A DNA stretch of 64,000 nucleotides from positions 62,001 through 126,000 of the forward strand of contig JADNRX010000129.1 in NCBI GenBank assembly GCA_015501595.1. The letters run 5' to 3'. The position numbers and the translations under genes are program-made. The notes under the pieces are model-generated. The model was given only the letters and a program-made list of their open reading frames with translations. It was not told the DNA's origin and ran no database searches. Source of the stretch: Hymenopellis radicata. Taxonomy: Eukaryota > Basidiomycota > Agaricomycetes > Agaricales > Physalacriaceae. Shown piece by piece: positions 24,701 through 37,920 of this stretch. Numbering within the stretch: the first letter of the stretch is position 1; each line of letters opens with the position of its first letter.

Positions 24701-26308
24701 CTACGCCCTCCAAGACCACTTTCCTTTATCCCGAGCATCTAGGAACCGGACATACGATACACATAGACCGGCCGCTAATAGCAAAACGCCGTCATAAACA
24801 ACAACATCGTTAAACTTCCCCTGTAGCGCCGCCGCGGCGCCTCCATTTCCCGACCGATTATATGTTCCTAGAATCACGCCCGCAATTGGAGCACCAAACA
24901 TTGAGCCCAAACCCCTAATAAAGTAGATGAATCCGTTGACACTGGCGTAGTTCTCGACGCCGTATATCTCTGTGATTGTTGTCGGAAGTAGAGCATTGTA
25001 TCCACCGGCATATATTCCGTATATGATGACAAACGCGATGAACCGTTCTCCAGCAGCTGCGTACCAGAGACTGAACACCGATATACCAGAGAGGAGGACC
25101 TTGACATGGGCGATATCAGCAGTGCCGATGCGTTCACGAGGTTGCGGAAGAACTTACACCGGTAATCAACGTGTTTTGTCTGCCAACATGATCCGCCAAA
25201 ACGCCCATGATGACACGAGATATGCTATTAACAGCAGAGTTAACGGCCAAAAGATTACTGCCCGTCGATCTGGGGTACGCGAGGACAGATACGCTGTACA
25301 ACGTCAAATAATATGTTGGTACAATGTTCCCCGCGGCCTGGAGAAACGCTCCGACAGACTGTGCCTTGTCATGAGATCCAAGTAGAACAGCTGGCGAAAC
25401 CGCTTGCCTGATACAGGAATGTTCCTCGTCGCACCAAGGACATGTTCAACCGCGTTCTCGCCCGTTCTCCAGTGGCATTCAGCCCGAAGCCGGCCCTCGG
25501 CTTAACGACGAAGGAGATTGGTACGGCCACAGCAAGATTCCAAATCCCCAGCGCACGAAGCGTCCAGCCAATACCAAATTTGTCCAACATGGCCTGTGTC
25601 ACTGGCGCCAGAACTAACCCCCCGACTCCCGCACCAGCAAGAACGACCCCCATGGCAAAGCCACGGTGTCTGTCGAAATAGACAGGTGTAATGGTCATGA
25701 GGGGGAAATAATACATAGATGACCCGACACCGTAAATCAGAGATTGGGTCATGTACAGGTGCCACAGCTATCAGACGATCAGGTAAGCATGCGACAGAGG
25801 AAATACGGAGGAAGAACAAACCCGTGTGCTGTAGCTTGCCAGGAACAATCCGAGGCTCATCAGAAAAGCCCCGAGAAGAGTGATTGTCTTTATGCGTTGT
25901 GTTCGCGCCAGAATAGGATTGACAAAAATACCTCCGCTCCACGTCAAACCACTGCCAAGCGTTCCAACCAGAGAGACAAGCGCGTATTGCGAGGCAGCAC
26001 CCTTGATGTTGCTCTGCGGAGAGGTATAGAACTCCTTGAAGATGCGAAGGTCATCCGTAAGGCTTTGGAGAAGTAAAGGCCAGGTATCCTACCTGGAAGA
26101 CACCAAAGACAAAGTTAATTCCGATGGTGTGGAAGATCATGAGAAAGCCGGACAGCACAAGGATGATCTGATATCGACGCGTCGGTTTCTCCAAGGGCTG
26201 TGCATGATCGCGTTCCGAGAGAGTCGAAATCGCAAGATCATTGAGCTCGACGTCGTCTGGGGTCTGTATGGATGGTGCTACTCTTGTCGTTGTCATAGTT
26301 CGAGTCAA
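24701..26308 (-). CDS. MFS transporter, monocarboxylate porter-like
   Basis: The N-terminus (MTRTMTTTRVAPSIQTPDDV) is cytosolic and is followed by the first membrane helix RYQIILVLSGFLMIFHTIGINFVFGVF. Later exons encode LYGVGSSMYYFPLMTITPVYF-DRHRGFAMGVVLAGAGVGGLVLAP in pieces, a loop with GWTLRALGIWNLAVAVPISF and a C-terminal half with YFIRGLGSMFGAPIAGVILG. The signature YFDRHRGFAMGVVLAG is typical of fungal monocarboxylate transporter-like MFS proteins (SLC16-like). It probably moves a small organic acid or related metabolite across the plasma membrane. The same-strand neighbour is a Baeyer-Villiger-type monooxygenase, but co-function is only a guess. Confidence 0.8.
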
Positions 26309-26900
26309 GCAAGGTCATCAGACCCAATTTCCGAGTTTTTCCTCCTCTTCCGGTTTTGCCCTCAGGATTACACATCAGTGGATTTGTAACACAGACAGCA
26401 GTTACCTTCTTGGAGGAATACAGGACAGTGGTACATTGCATAAATTAAAGCAGTAAATACTAAATAAATCTCTACCGAAACGACATAAAACTCAAGACAT
26501 GGTAGGCTTCCGATAAATGAATAGTAGACTGTAGTTTGAACCACTATTTTGGCCGTCAATGTTTACAGATGGCGCGCGCTACGGTCCTTGATCTTCTCGT
26601 GGGATAGTGTTCACATCGTAGCGCGCTGGGCCTTTCATACAATGCGCCGTTGGGAAGTCTTGTCCTTGTTGAAGTCACGTCGGACTCACGGAGACGATGA
26701 CGCTGCTCGAGGCGTCCAGTCTCGACGGAGTAGGTGAGCTTTTACCAATTACAATTACATTCCCCTGTACTATAAGTCGCTGGTTCCTGAGGGAACCTAG
26801 CCTGTAATACTACTACTACTAGTCCACCCCAGTTACTGCTGGGCACTGGGCAGAATCAAAATCAACACGTGAAGCCCTCTGTGAAGTCCATGTCGTTCCT
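26309..26900. other. Intergenic, no gene recognised
   Basis: Promoter side of the MFS gene; contains a short ACT microsatellite (TACTACTACTACTAG, ~26808-26822). Confidence 0.4.
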
Positions 26901-27534
26901 TCACTCCCATATCGACCCTCCATCTATTCTGAGCCTTTCCAAATGAAGCACGACGAAGGACGCGAGAATGTAGTCCATCAATAGCGTGCCGGAGCTGGTG
27001 ATGACCAAACCGAGCTCCTCCGCCGATGGCTGCCCGTACGCAACCGGGAAGCTCATGCTCAGATCATTTTCCCAGCAGAGCGCCACCCCATACCGCTCAT
27101 GCTCGCGCCAATGGAGACGTCCCAGCGGGGTGTCCATAGCGGTAGCCTTTCTATATATGGGCCTCGTAAATTTCGTGGAAGCATGGATCGCTCGATTGTA
27201 CCCACATTCCATTCTGGAGATCTAACTTTTTCAGAAAGTCTCTGCATTTCATCTTTTTCCCTCGCAGCGTGATCGAGGGGGTCTTCTTCTCCAGGTAAGC
27301 AATGACCGACTGCATTTGTAGATCAAATAGTTGAACGGCCGAGCATGGGTACCCGTTATGGGCGATGATGTATGCTGGTATTCCAGTGGAAGCCAGATTA
27401 ACGATGGTGTCGTATACGTTTCCATTGCTGAACGTGAACACCAATGGAGGAGTGGGGTTTGTTAGAGTCGTGATACCACAGAGTGAGGATCCCATGGGGC
27501 GATATCGAGCAACGGTGACGCCTCTATCGTTCAT
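26901..27534 (-). CDS. DUF6593-like protein
   Basis: Two exons are visible. The first starts MNDRGVTVARYRPMGSS and runs TFSNGNVYDTIVNLAS, SVIAYLEKKTPSITLRGKKM, CRDFLKKL. The second runs TPLGRLHWREHERYGVALCW, ELGLVITSSGTLLMDYILAS, FVVLHLERLRIDGG. The pattern of beta strands, an 'iAyle' core followed by a short K/R-rich linker, and a hydrophobic helix ending in basic residues resembles DUF6593 (tubby-like) proteins. The exon junction near 27200 is unresolved (frames differ by one). Role unknown. Confidence 0.5.
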
Positions 27535-29532
27535 CCAGCCCTCTTGTATTGCGGCATTTCCAGGACGCGTATTTTAGGCAGGCGTTTGACAACCCCGGGA
27601 TCCGCGGTTTCCATTGACGCCCCTGGGATCAGCAGAAAAATCCCCGGGAAACAAGGGGATGTGGGAGCGGTCTTCATATCAAAGTGGTCTCTTGAGATAG
27701 TCAAAAGCTCTATGACAGTTTAGTTACCGAGCAGACTGCCGAGAAATATCATGTATTGCACGCATGCGACATGAGAGGAGAGTCTGTACAGAAGTCAGAA
27801 CCTAGTTTTATGTCGCGCCGAACTCACTGGTACGTACATGCTAACGGTCTCCATGTTTCACGGGTCAGATCCACAAGCGCCCGAAGTCGAGATCAACCAG
27901 CTGTTTATCGACATTGCTAAGCTTCCCAAGTATGTCAACGGAAATCGAAATCCATACCTGGACCACCAACCTCCAATCGATGCGATTGACTTCAAACGGC
28001 AGCTCAACGTCCATGAAAAGACGTCTCCTGGACGTCTCATAACTACGATGCTCCCAGCATAGTCCAATGGCGAGTTCGTGTTTCGTTCTAGACCAGGCAG
28101 GCGATGGCCGAAGCTATCCCCGAAGCCGGGCTCTGCTTTGGCAGGCAACACGCCGGCAAAAGAGTTCTAGACAGGACCAATCCCATGTCCGTTTCCCCAA
28201 AGCCGCGCATCACACCGGTGAATCAAAAGTCAAATACAAGCCCTTAGCCTTTAGGACACCGGCATTATACACATCACGGCCTCTCGGGATGGCACAACGG
28301 CGTCAATTGGACTACTCGGATTCCGACTCGAATTCGACAATGCATACACACCATTATGTATGTCAACCTGCGATGTTTTCGCAATATGCAGAGATGGAGA
28401 TTAAGCGTTTTGCGGAGACAAAGTCCCAATGCATCGTGCTTGACCTGAACACTTGAACAGCGAAAAGCAGCGAAAGCTTTCGACGCCATCAATTGCGGAA
28501 CTGCGCCATCATAGATATTAATACGCGCCACGCCACGACGCGCTGACTGAGCCACGCGGCCATTTCAGCGCTCTGTAAGCGGCATAGCTGTAAGTCTGAA
28601 TCATATGTCAATGAAACTGCGCGCAGGTGAGATTTCAGCTCACCTCGCTTGAACACACCCTGCACGGATGCTAAACTCCCAGTACGCGACGGAAACATAC
28701 GGTTAAGGAACCGAACGACGTACTCGGCCTGGACCCTGACTGTCTGGACAGTTGAGAAAGAGGTGAGAAGAGATGTTAGGCGAAGACCACAATACTGACT
28801 GTATTCGAGTGAACAGGGCCCCAGACAAAGCTGCCATTAGCGAACACGAATACTTTCTCCATTCTGCCAGCGCGGGAACTACTACGAGTCGACAAGTTTG
28901 CGCGCGTCTGTGTATGCGATACCGGCCAGTCACAAGATGACAGACGCTGACACGAACAGAAGTGATAATTGACCCGCTTGACGTACCTCAAACGCGCGAC
29001 CGACGTGTGGATGATACCGACCCGCCACCCATCAGCGAGCAATTGTACGCTTGAGATGCTGGTCCGCGTTCATTTTAATTTGGGACCTTTCGATCGACGC
29101 GTTGAATGCGATTCTCGACATGACTGGAATTGGGAGGAAAGTACTGGGTTCCGCCGAATACGACGCCCTTCGAGGCGGAGTACATACCATCATGATGATG
29201 AATCCCGCTGACGGCGTAGGCATCTTCCGACTAGAAACCATAAGCCACATTGTTGAACATTCCGCCGTCAATCCCATACATGACAACTTCGAGTCGCTAA
29301 GACGAGTACGAGGTAACGAGATGTGGACACGAAGTGCGACTCGGTACCCCAGCTGGAGGTCATCACCATGTCCGACGTGTCGTCTGAAACCTGCATGCCG
29401 AGTAAGTAGTCGCAATAACTGCCCGATTCAAGCGGACACGATCGCTACAACGAAACGAAACTTGTCTCTTCAGAGTTGTGATAAATTGTGAGCCCACGGT
29501 CTGCTTACCATCATCAGATGTAGTAGTGTTTC
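27535..29532. other. 2-kb stretch with unclassified open frames
   Basis: Open frames at 27838-28062 (plus), 28067-28456 (plus) and 29051-29491 (plus), and their antisense partners, show no family motif or coherent splice pattern. It may hold decayed genes; I cannot support any. Confidence 0.35.
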
Positions 29533-30095
29533 CTATGCGAATGAAACACGTTTCCGGCGAGGTGCTGGAGTAGCAGAACCGCCATCATCATTCTTCCTGG
29601 CAGGCCCCGAAGATGCAGGCTGAGAATCCTTTTTCTTAAGCTGCGCCTTCGCTTTCTTTTGCTTTGCGCGGTCGGCTATGATGGCGGCCTTTTTCTCTTT
29701 CTAACATCAGGTCAAATGAGTGACATTTAGCAATAGCGACAAGTGGTCTCACCAATCGCAGTTTCGACACCGAATATTTTTTGGGCTGTGAAGACACGGC
29801 GGCCTATGGAGATATCATCAGTTCTCCTCTGCTCCAGCTACCACGTCAACGTCAAGACATACCTGTGCAGAGTGATGTTTCCTGTCGGCTTTGATAATCG
29901 TTTTGGCTTCTTGTTGGTCCGCAATTTGGGTGGCAAGGCTCACGGCACTCTGCAGTCGTATTTTCGTTTAATTTCAACGAAGGAGCAAAGGCAAGCGGCA
30001 ATCACCTGGCTGTCCAAGAAGTGTTTGACCTGCTTCCCTTTCCCTTTGCTTTTGGGCCGTGAGGATGGCCCGCCATGACTGTTCGTTACAGTCAT
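29533..30095 (-). CDS. Small basic, low-complexity conserved protein
   Basis: Exon 1 (from ATG 30095) reads MTVTNSHGGPSSRPKSKGKG and ends DSQ. The following exons splice in frame to SAVSLATQIADQQEAKTIIK, PKKYSVSKLRLKEKKAAIIA, AKQKKAKAQLKKK and the end APRRKRVSFA at 29533. Junctions are GT-AG and introns 50-60 nt. The Lys/Ala-rich helical composition suggests a nuclear or nucleolar protein, but I do not recognise a named family. The consistent splicing and C-terminal KRVSF-type end support a real gene. Confidence 0.6.
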
Positions 30096-30793
30096 CGAGT
30101 TTTTTCGTAACACGAAATGTCACGAAGAGACAGTTTTAGTTAAATTCGTAGATGATGGTTTGTGGCAAACAGGGAATCATGGTTTGATTGATCGGGGCAC
30201 GTGTTCTTGGATGACGAAATCGAGGTGACGTACTCACGGTAATACTCCTTCTCCGAACCACTTCAACCGAGCTCCCGCAAATGCACAAGACCCTTGACTA
30301 TTACTTGCACCGATTGACGCAAAATAACAAGGGTGCCTGAGATCCGACGAAACTGTACCGAACGGTTGATTTGATGGTTGACTGTTAGTCTGTTAGATTT
30401 ATCCTAGCAGTCATGGTGACACCTACACTACTTCGTGTGGTCTATATCCCGGGAACCGTCGTCGTAATCATCTAACTACGACATCCGATGAAATAGCTTA
30501 CTGGACTTGCCGCGGCTTGATATCATGGGACAGGTGTCCTTTCGAGACGATACCGCGTCTGGGTTCCTGTTCGTCTATTCTTTCGTTCGGAATTAACTCA
30601 ACACAGGGATATGTCAAGAGACGGGAGTGTCATTTGTGTTCCGTGGTCTCGTTGCTGACTGCTAAAGTATAAAGCCTTCGAGTCGCTGGCAGGAAATGTT
30701 ATCTCCACCCCCTTCATCGTCTGCTTTCTGTCTCTTGTCTAGCCATACACTACTAGCTCTTCTTCGTCTCTAATCTAAACGTCCGAAGCCAAG
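30096..30793. other. Intergenic, no gene recognised
   Basis: Upstream of the basic-protein gene (minus) and the Cys-rich gene (plus); an AAGTATAAAGCC TATA-like box lies near 30665. Confidence 0.4.
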
Positions 30794-31320
30794 ATGTGCC
30801 GCATTCGCCAGTACGCAGCATTCCTGCAAGTTACACCGACCTTCTGCTCACGTTCTGTTCCAGAGTCCGCAATGTCTACACCAAGTGTGGTCACGGAATC
30901 AGCCTTGTACGTGCCGTTTCCGCTCTTCTACTTCTTTCTTTTCTCATATGTGTTTCTCCTATAGCCCGAGGAATTTGTGAGGTCTTTTCTCCAAGCAGAT
31001 ACTTTTCTTCTCATCCGATACCAGATTCAATGTGAATCGAGGAACTGTCGCTTCAGCCTTTTCCACCCTGCTGCGTGCAGACCTCCACAATGTCTCCAGA
31101 CTTGTGCTCAATAGTAAGTTCTTTTGTCCACTTCATTTGGCCACCACGGAGCTGACACCCGTACGTAGCAAGAAATTTCCGGAACAATACAGTACGTCTC
31201 CCATTCATTTGTAGTCACCTTTCTGAAACCTATGAAGGTCCTCACATCAACTCGTACTGCCCAGCCTGCATTGACTACCAGCAGAAACAAGCAGCTCAAG
31301 CTCGGGCAGGCCGCCGTTGA
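30794..31320 (+). CDS. Small Cys/His-rich conserved protein
   Basis: Short exons join to a protein of about 80 aa. It starts MCRIRQVRNVYTKCGHGISL, continues PEEF and IQCESRNCRFSLFHPAAC, then RPPQCLQTCAQ, and ends HINSYCPACIDYQQKQAAQA. Ten or so Cys and several His in CxxC, CxxH-like spacing suggest zinc binding. I recall similar tiny multi-exon proteins in mushroom genomes with no assigned function. The second intron uses donor GTGAGG right after PEEF. A TATA-like box at ~30665 is about 130 bp upstream. Confidence 0.7.
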
Positions 31321-32027
31321 GCGTTGCGAAGATCCTTGCGCCACCATGCCGATAATCAATCATTACTCTAAATCAATGTAATCACTGATAATAGTGGTAG
31401 TGGTTCCTGTGCCACCTACGCGTATCCACAGCATCTTAGAAATAGACATCGTGTTTCACCTGCATTGATAGAGGCAATGCCAATTTAATATTTATTCATG
31501 CCATTCGTGCCTACATCAGACTTTTAGTATCCCAATAATGTACGCAGTGTTCTCCGATACTCACAGAGTGATTCCAGAGATGGCGTCAATTTGTGCGCGT
31601 CTCGAACCCATACGGGCTTTGATGAAGACCGTGATGCCGGCAGAACGCGGTGTACGAGGGCCTGGAGGGCTTCAACTCCCTTCAGAGAGGTGGGTCGTGG
31701 TGTTCAACGGATCATTGGCAGCTGGCGCCAGACTGCATTCATTACTTATCGCTGCTGCCTTCCTAAGGTGACAGCGGCCTTCTGCAACGGTATCGTACGT
31801 GGCATAGCTCTGTGTTTCTGGCGATTTTCCACAACATCAGCACTAGTAGCAGCTAGAACCAGGCCTCTAGTTCCCCACTTTCCTCATGACCCACCTTCGA
31901 CGTCTGATTCGATGTCTAATGTTAGCCGAGTCATGTGATCGTTGCCTATATAAGGACCTCGGACCGGTAATTTTAAATTCATGTGGATCTTGTCCTCTTA
32001 CTGTCACGACTTTTGACGACTTCAACG
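31321..32027. other. Intergenic, no gene recognised
   Basis: Short unmatched frames. A CTATATAAGG TATA-like box near 31947 probably belongs to the MFS gene at 32028. Confidence 0.45.
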
Positions 32028-34794
32028 ATGCCTTCAGAAAGCTCACCACTGTTACCCAAGACGGCCTGCGCATCTCTTGCTACTAAAAGCCAGGGCCCGT
32101 TAGATTTATCGAAATCGACGCGGTATGGGATATTGGCCGGACTTTGGTCTGCTACGTTTCTTGCGGTCAGTGGTGAAATTCATTTTCGTTTCCCACAATC
32201 AAGGCTTATTCGACGTGCATTTCTAGTCCATCAACAGTGTGTACTATCCTGCTATGAACACCAATCACATTCGGCCGATTACTGACTTACCTCTTACCGC
32301 CGTCAGTGACCCTGGTACCAACTAGTAAGTTGTCGCCTATCATTTACTTTTTGTGGTACCTTACGACTTTCAGTGTTGCCCTCAATATCGTCTGACTTCA
32401 AGAAGTCGAATCAAGCGAGTTGGTTAGGCACATCGTCAGTCACACGACCATTCTCCTCCTGACGTGAATGACCGACGTGAATTTACCAGGTTTCTCCTTG
32501 CGACGTGTACCTTTACGCCTCTCTATGGAAGACTCTCCAACGTTATGGGTCGCCGCGGAGCGTTTATGACCGCACTACTATTTAACTCCATGGGGACGCT
32601 TGCTTGTGGGTTGTCTACAAGTATGGAAGGATTAATTCTTGCGAGATTTGTAAGTGAATTGGTGTTCTCCGGTTCTAGATCGTATCTTGACTGGAACACT
32701 TTGTGTTGCAGGTCGCTGGTATCGGTGGCGGGGGAATTTACACCACTTCTGCGTACGTTTCGCAGTTCAGCGGGTTCATCCATATGTTGACCTTCCGCCC
32801 AGAATCATCGTCAGCGACATGTACACGTTACGCGTACGAATCTAAACGTTTCCAATTCGTAAATTTGTCCTCACGTCTCGTAGTCTCGTGGTTTAACGCA
32901 AGGTGTTGCGAGTGTTTTCAATGGAGTAAGCACCTTCCCTCTTTCGCAGTTCTTTTCTTGGCGCGTCTCATCTTCGACTTCTAGCTGGGAATGGGATTTG
33001 GTGGACCCATGGGTGGACTAGTAACTGATTGGTACGTCAACAATGTACTAGCATCTGCCAATATTGATCATTCGACGACCCCTTTAAAGGCTTGGGTGGC
33101 GCTGGGCGTTCCTTATTCAATTACCTCTTTTCGCCGTTTCCCTGCTTCTCACTTCGGTCAATCTTCGATACGTCACTCCGGTGCGTCCGCTGTCTTAACG
33201 AATCAGTCTACGTCCCAATAGCAGTACAGGGCAAAGGCAAGAGTACGCTTGAGGTACTCAAACGCATCGATTATGGGGGTATTCTTACCCTGCTCTTCGC
33301 GGTAAGGCCTGCGATACTGGTTGATTATGGGGGCTCAACTCGACCTTAGGTTGGCGGATGCCTCGTTTTCCTCAGCACGCGCTATAACGCGCTTCTTCCT
33401 GTAAGTCCATTCTATTTCTCGGGAGAATCATTGCTGAACACGATTTTGTAGTGGTCGGATCCCTTCGTTTTCGCACCCTTCATTTTCACGATCGTGTTCG
33501 GGCTCGGATTCATTTTCACGGAAATTTACGTTGCGCGGGAGCCGATGCTTGCGCCATTCCTCCTCAAGCAAAAGATTCCCGTCCTTGTGGGGCTCTCCAA
33601 CTTCCTCGTTGCGATGTGTAACTTTTCGGTCACCTTCTTCTTCCCAATGTACTTTCAAACTGTTATGATGACCAGCGCGTCAGAGGCAGGTGGGCTATTG
33701 AGTCTCGTTCGATGTCCTTCGGAACTAACGATGTTGCTGGTAGGTTTGCATCTGCTCCCTAACAGTATTTCGATGTCGACTGGGTCGTTGTTCGCTGGTT
33801 GGGTCATACATCGCACCGGAAAGTACAAGAAGATCAATCTAATCTTTGGATGTTTCCCGTTCGTCGGCGCGGTGTTGATATCCTTGCTTCGAGAGGACTC
33901 AGGGCCCATCCAGTCATGGTTGAGCATTGTACGCGTTGATCTCGGCGTTGTAATCTGTATCTCACGAAGTTTGTAGATCCCGCTTGGTTTCGGTAATGCC
34001 GTTGTTCTTCAAACTATGCTCAGTACGTGTGTCGTTTCCATTTGCCGGCAGTTTTGCTGAATAGCCATAGTCGCACTGTTGGCACATCTACCTGGTATGT
34101 ATGAATATGAAGTGCATGTACCGCCGGTTCTTACGACTTCTATGACCTAGAATCTCATATGGCGGTTGGAACCGGATTTGGTCAAGTATTCAGAGGGATA
34201 GGTATGATGATATGGCCTCCAGAAACTCGGACACGATCTCACAAGATTATCTCGCAGGTCAAGTTGGCGGTGTCGCCGTCTCCTCCGCATTGTTCCAGTC
34301 CTTATTAGACAGCGAACTCCGAAAGCGGATACATCGCCCAGATGCAGAACATGTGCGCTCTTTTTCATTCCCAGTGGCGTTGTGCTCACGCTCCAGCAGT
34401 GGATAATATCTATCCGTCAATCTGCGCGCCTTGTTCACGATCTGCCACCTGACTTGCAAAGGATTGCCCGGGACTCATACGCGGTAAGTCTGAAAGCTGT
34501 GTTTACCTTCGCAGCGTGCATGACGCTTCTGGCGTACATCGTTCGGCTACCGGTATGTCTCTATGATTTGCCGTCCGCCTGTTCCTCATAACGCCCCTCT
34601 AGGTCCCCGAGAAAGACTTGGACAGTAGACCAAAGTCCGTTGCCATATCCCAGGATCGGCCACCAATGCCGGTACCGCCTACGCAACACGAGGACGAGGA
34701 AGCGATACCCTCAAAGCCAAAATATGTACAGACAGAAGGCACGTTGGATTTAGAGTGTAGTACGGTTGGAGGCTCGGCGCGCTCTCCGCCGTAG
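32028..34794 (+). CDS. MFS transporter, DHA2/vacuolar basic amino acid permease-like
   Basis: The start MPSESSPLLPKTACA is followed by the first helix (YGILAGLWSATFLA). The DHA motif LYGRLSNVMGRRGAFM (loop 2-3) is intact. Then come GIGGGGIYTTSAIIVSDMY, GMGFGGPMGGLV (motif C-like), GGILTLLFAVGGCLVFLSTR, FGLGFIFTEIYVAREPML, FFFPMYFQTVMMTSASEAG, NSISMSTGSLFAGWVIHRTG and GQVGGVAVSSALFQSLLDS. The number of helices suits a 14-TM DHA2 protein. The C-terminal tail is Pro-rich and soluble. Such proteins export drugs or load basic amino acids into vacuoles. About a dozen short introns; frames agree and no break was found. About 550 aa. Confidence 0.85.
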
Positions 34795-35600
34795 ATACTA
34801 TACATAGAGGTCAATATTTTATTAGACCACTCTGGGAATGCCTATAGAAGCCATCGACACTCACTACATACCGTCGTAATCAAGGCATATTCTTGAACCA
34901 TGAACTAGGTGGGGCCACAAGACGCGATCGGGAATTGCCTTTTCGGGGTTTGCACTGTAACCGCCATGTTCTCGTCCTGCATGCAACTCACAGTCGGCGT
35001 CCTAGACGCTTCCAATCAGACCACTTAGCGGGGCCTCTGTCTGCGGTGAAAGTTGGGCGTATCGACCTACATCCGAGCAGGCTTTTCTTGTGACAACCTT
35101 TGTCTTTTCACTTGGTTACTTGTGTATCGATATCGTGCTCAAATGAAATGGGAAGCATGGCAGGTGGGCCAACTTTCCGTCTTTGCCGTTTGCACACTTA
35201 ATTATCATCGTCAGACGAGCTGGAACGTGTTGAGAACGCTCTCACTCTTCCTGGCTGTGATCAGCGTCGCGCGCCGGATTGCGGACCGTGCGCGTCTGTG
35301 GAGTCAAGATTCACCGGGGCCCTTTCAATGCTTCGCTTGTTGCGGGGTGGACTGCATGACCGCGTCTATTTCTGCATCGGTATCAAGACCCGTAGATTTT
35401 CCCGGCGGACCAGCATCCTATGCAAGATAAGCATTCCACCCAAGAACGACAACTAAACCGGATTGTAGACTTCAAGTGATGCAAGACAACATATCACGCT
35501 GGTAAGTGTTTATAATGCATTTCCTTCCGAAACCTCGCGTGTCCTTCCCCAGTGAAAAAGAGTTTCCTACGCAAGAGTATCACCCGTGACCCCTGCTCTT
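34795..35600 (+). pseudogene. Degenerate open frames, possible membrane-protein relic
   Basis: Between 34900 and 35430 the plus strand shows broken hydrophobic frames (CLFGVCTVTAMFSSCMQLTV; EQAFLVTTFVFSLGYLCIDI; TSWNVLRTLSLFLAVISV). The order and spacing look like a decayed multi-helix protein, perhaps with a TLC domain, but I cannot confirm it. Confidence 0.25.
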
Positions 35601-35628
35601 CGCCTCTTTCACCCTGTTTGCTATGGTT

Positions 35629-36663
35629 GGTGCTCATGCCCGTCCTAGCAAACGCCAGGCTAGCTGCAGCTTCCCCGACGCGACTGACACGATCAGTCCA
35701 CGGCGGCCCACCATTACTTTTTCCTTCGATGTAAGTGCCGTGTTGCCATTCCCATCTCTTTCTATCGCGTTTCATTTTCGTTGTCAATTCAATATTGATG
35801 CCTCTTTAGGGTGATAGCGCGCTACGACCGGGGATCCGGCGCTTGTCACGGACAGGCTGAGGGCGGGGACAGCGACGCCGTGTTCCTGTTACAGCAAGGC
35901 GCAGGCCTCTCAAACGTTATTAGACCAGAGCGGGGGAATTCACTGCTTGGGATCATGCACGCTTACCAATGGTTAGGTGTACTTCTTGTTGAGGACTCAT
36001 ACTTCATATAGTGTGGTTCGAGGATGTATGCGAGGACGCCATCACAATCAAGCAGTCATGCGGGACGTCTACCATCCGGGGCGGAGGTGCCCTCCATGCG
36101 GAAGACAAGGTCGTTCAATACAACGGCGGTGGAACGCCGGTCGTCGTGTATGGGCCTGGTTTTCACCTTGCGACGATGTCAAACTGATTACGACTATGTT
36201 TAGGTCGAGGACTTTTTGAAACTGTACCGTAGCGGTGGAAACTGCGAGGTGCGCCTCTTTCACTTATTGGAAGGTCTCTGCACTAATCATCACAAGGTCA
36301 TTCCTAGCATGTTTGAGAGAGTGAAGATCTCGGGTCGCTAATCATTATTGATATTCCCTGATCATGGTGATTGATTAGCATTCACACTTCTCTAACATCA
36401 TTGCATCCGATGGTGGGGCGCTTGTCAAACGTCCGTCCCTTTCCCGGCTACATTCCAGTCTATTGCTCACATCCTGTAGTTCGGTGACACGTCTATCTTG
36501 ATATGGAGTACGTAGTTGATGCCCTTTCAGCTCATGATTAATGTTCAGCATCGTCTCCACCGACGACGTTGACAGTATCTGCGACACCTACGAGGGTAAC
36601 GATACTGGTGCCGAGCCGCCGAAGTTGACGTCCAACGAGCCCAACGTTGTCTGCCAGTTCTGA
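35629..36663 (+). pseudogene. Pectate lyase (PL3 family) pseudogene
   Basis: PL3 enzymes cleave polygalacturonate in plant cell walls outside the cell. Recognisable parts in order are: VGAHARPSKRQASCSFPDAT (end of signal peptide and N-terminus), [95 protein letters not shown], and ICDTYEGNDTGAEPPKLTSN ending in CQF at 36663. Frames break at the exon 1/2 junction (two bases missing before RYDRG), at the G-run before IHCLG (one extra base) and after the KISG segment (36300-36550), where the sequence is lost. Introns still lie where expected. Probably a dead plant cell wall-degrading gene. Confidence 0.85.
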
Positions 36664-37920
36664 TATCAGATACATCGATACAGTAGTACTACTTGGTTAC
36701 AGGCTTCCAAACATAAGTATTTACTGGCTCAGTTGACTTAACTTTCTCCCATAATTGCGCATCCTGTTTTGCGCGGCGACCCATCTCAGTTATAACATGT
36801 ATGTAGTAGAAGGAAATTTACACGCATGATCTTCTTGCGCAATCATTCTAGGTACAAAAATCTCACCACGTGGGCGCTTTGATCTTTCTCCTGTACCACA
36901 ACTGGCACCACCTCCCCATTAAGTAAACAGCTAAAGCGGCGCCCACGGCCTGCACCGTGGTCTGCTGCGCGGGAATATGCGTCGACCGGGCCACACCACT
37001 GTATCCGAAAATCGAACAGCTCATCAAGTAGAACACCTCAGTGAAACTTGTTGCTCCTCGCAGTCACCCGAATCGAAGATGTTGGCAGTCTACACTGCCA
37101 TTCTGCTTTAACTAATCGATTGAACGCGGTCCGGCCTGCGTCAGTCAGAGCTATAGCTGCGTTGTCCAAGAATTCGCATTGCTCTCCGACTTTGGCGGAC
37201 AACCCCATCAGCAGGAGCTGTGCGGATCGCCTTTTTACCTAAGGTGCTATCTTTTCCATCGCAGGTCACTGATTTCATCTAGGAGCAGCAACGACGGTAA
37301 GATCGCGGTACAGTCGGGACCTGCACGTATCTATGGCCGCATCCTAGCGTGGTTCCCTAGCTCTCCTGCTTTGCTACCGTCCAAAGATGCTCCATAACAA
37401 GCCCAATGCTGTATATCCTCTGTTGGCGCCTAGGGCCCGATTGCGCTCGTCGATCCAATTGCTCATGCCAGTGTAATTGGTGCTTCAGCTGTCTGTCGCG
37501 GGCCCGTGTAAGCCCGACGAACCATAACCGATGGTGCTGTTCCAAATGTCGGGAAGGGCGTATTTGTTGTGGGGACGCCTGTTGATGCGATGGGAAACAT
37601 GGACCATGCTTACTTCCCGCCTCTATTCATGAATGAATGCGAGGGCGAACACATCTCCATACCCCATGCGAGGTTTCCGGGACGAAAGTGATCTCCAGGA
37701 TCGCTCCTTGGCGTCTCCTGTCTACATTTCGAACGGCGGCGTTGCTCTCTAACTCTTGGAACAACTTTGACGGCTCACCTCATTTTGCTCCACCCGTGTG
37801 CCCGGTGTTGCTATGCTCACTCTAGCTGTCCGAAATGTTAGCATGTTCTACAGGCTGCTGTCCTCTTCCTATAAAATGTAGGTCCTAGGTCCTAAAACCC
37901 AACCGTCCGCAATTCCCGTT
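36664..37920. other. Gene-poor stretch with unclassified frames
   Basis: Fragments such as a readable ITDGAVPNVGKGVFVVGTPV (~37520-37580, plus) suggest decayed coding DNA but I cannot name the family. Confidence 0.35.

Noticed and set aside
29032..29491. Gene on either strand around 29.0-29.5 kb
   Set aside because: Both strands give ~130-codon frames, but neither shows a family motif nor a consistent splice path.
36780..37060. Possible transporter relic on the minus strand
   Set aside because: Only one weakly hydrophobic stretch could be read; not enough to name a family.
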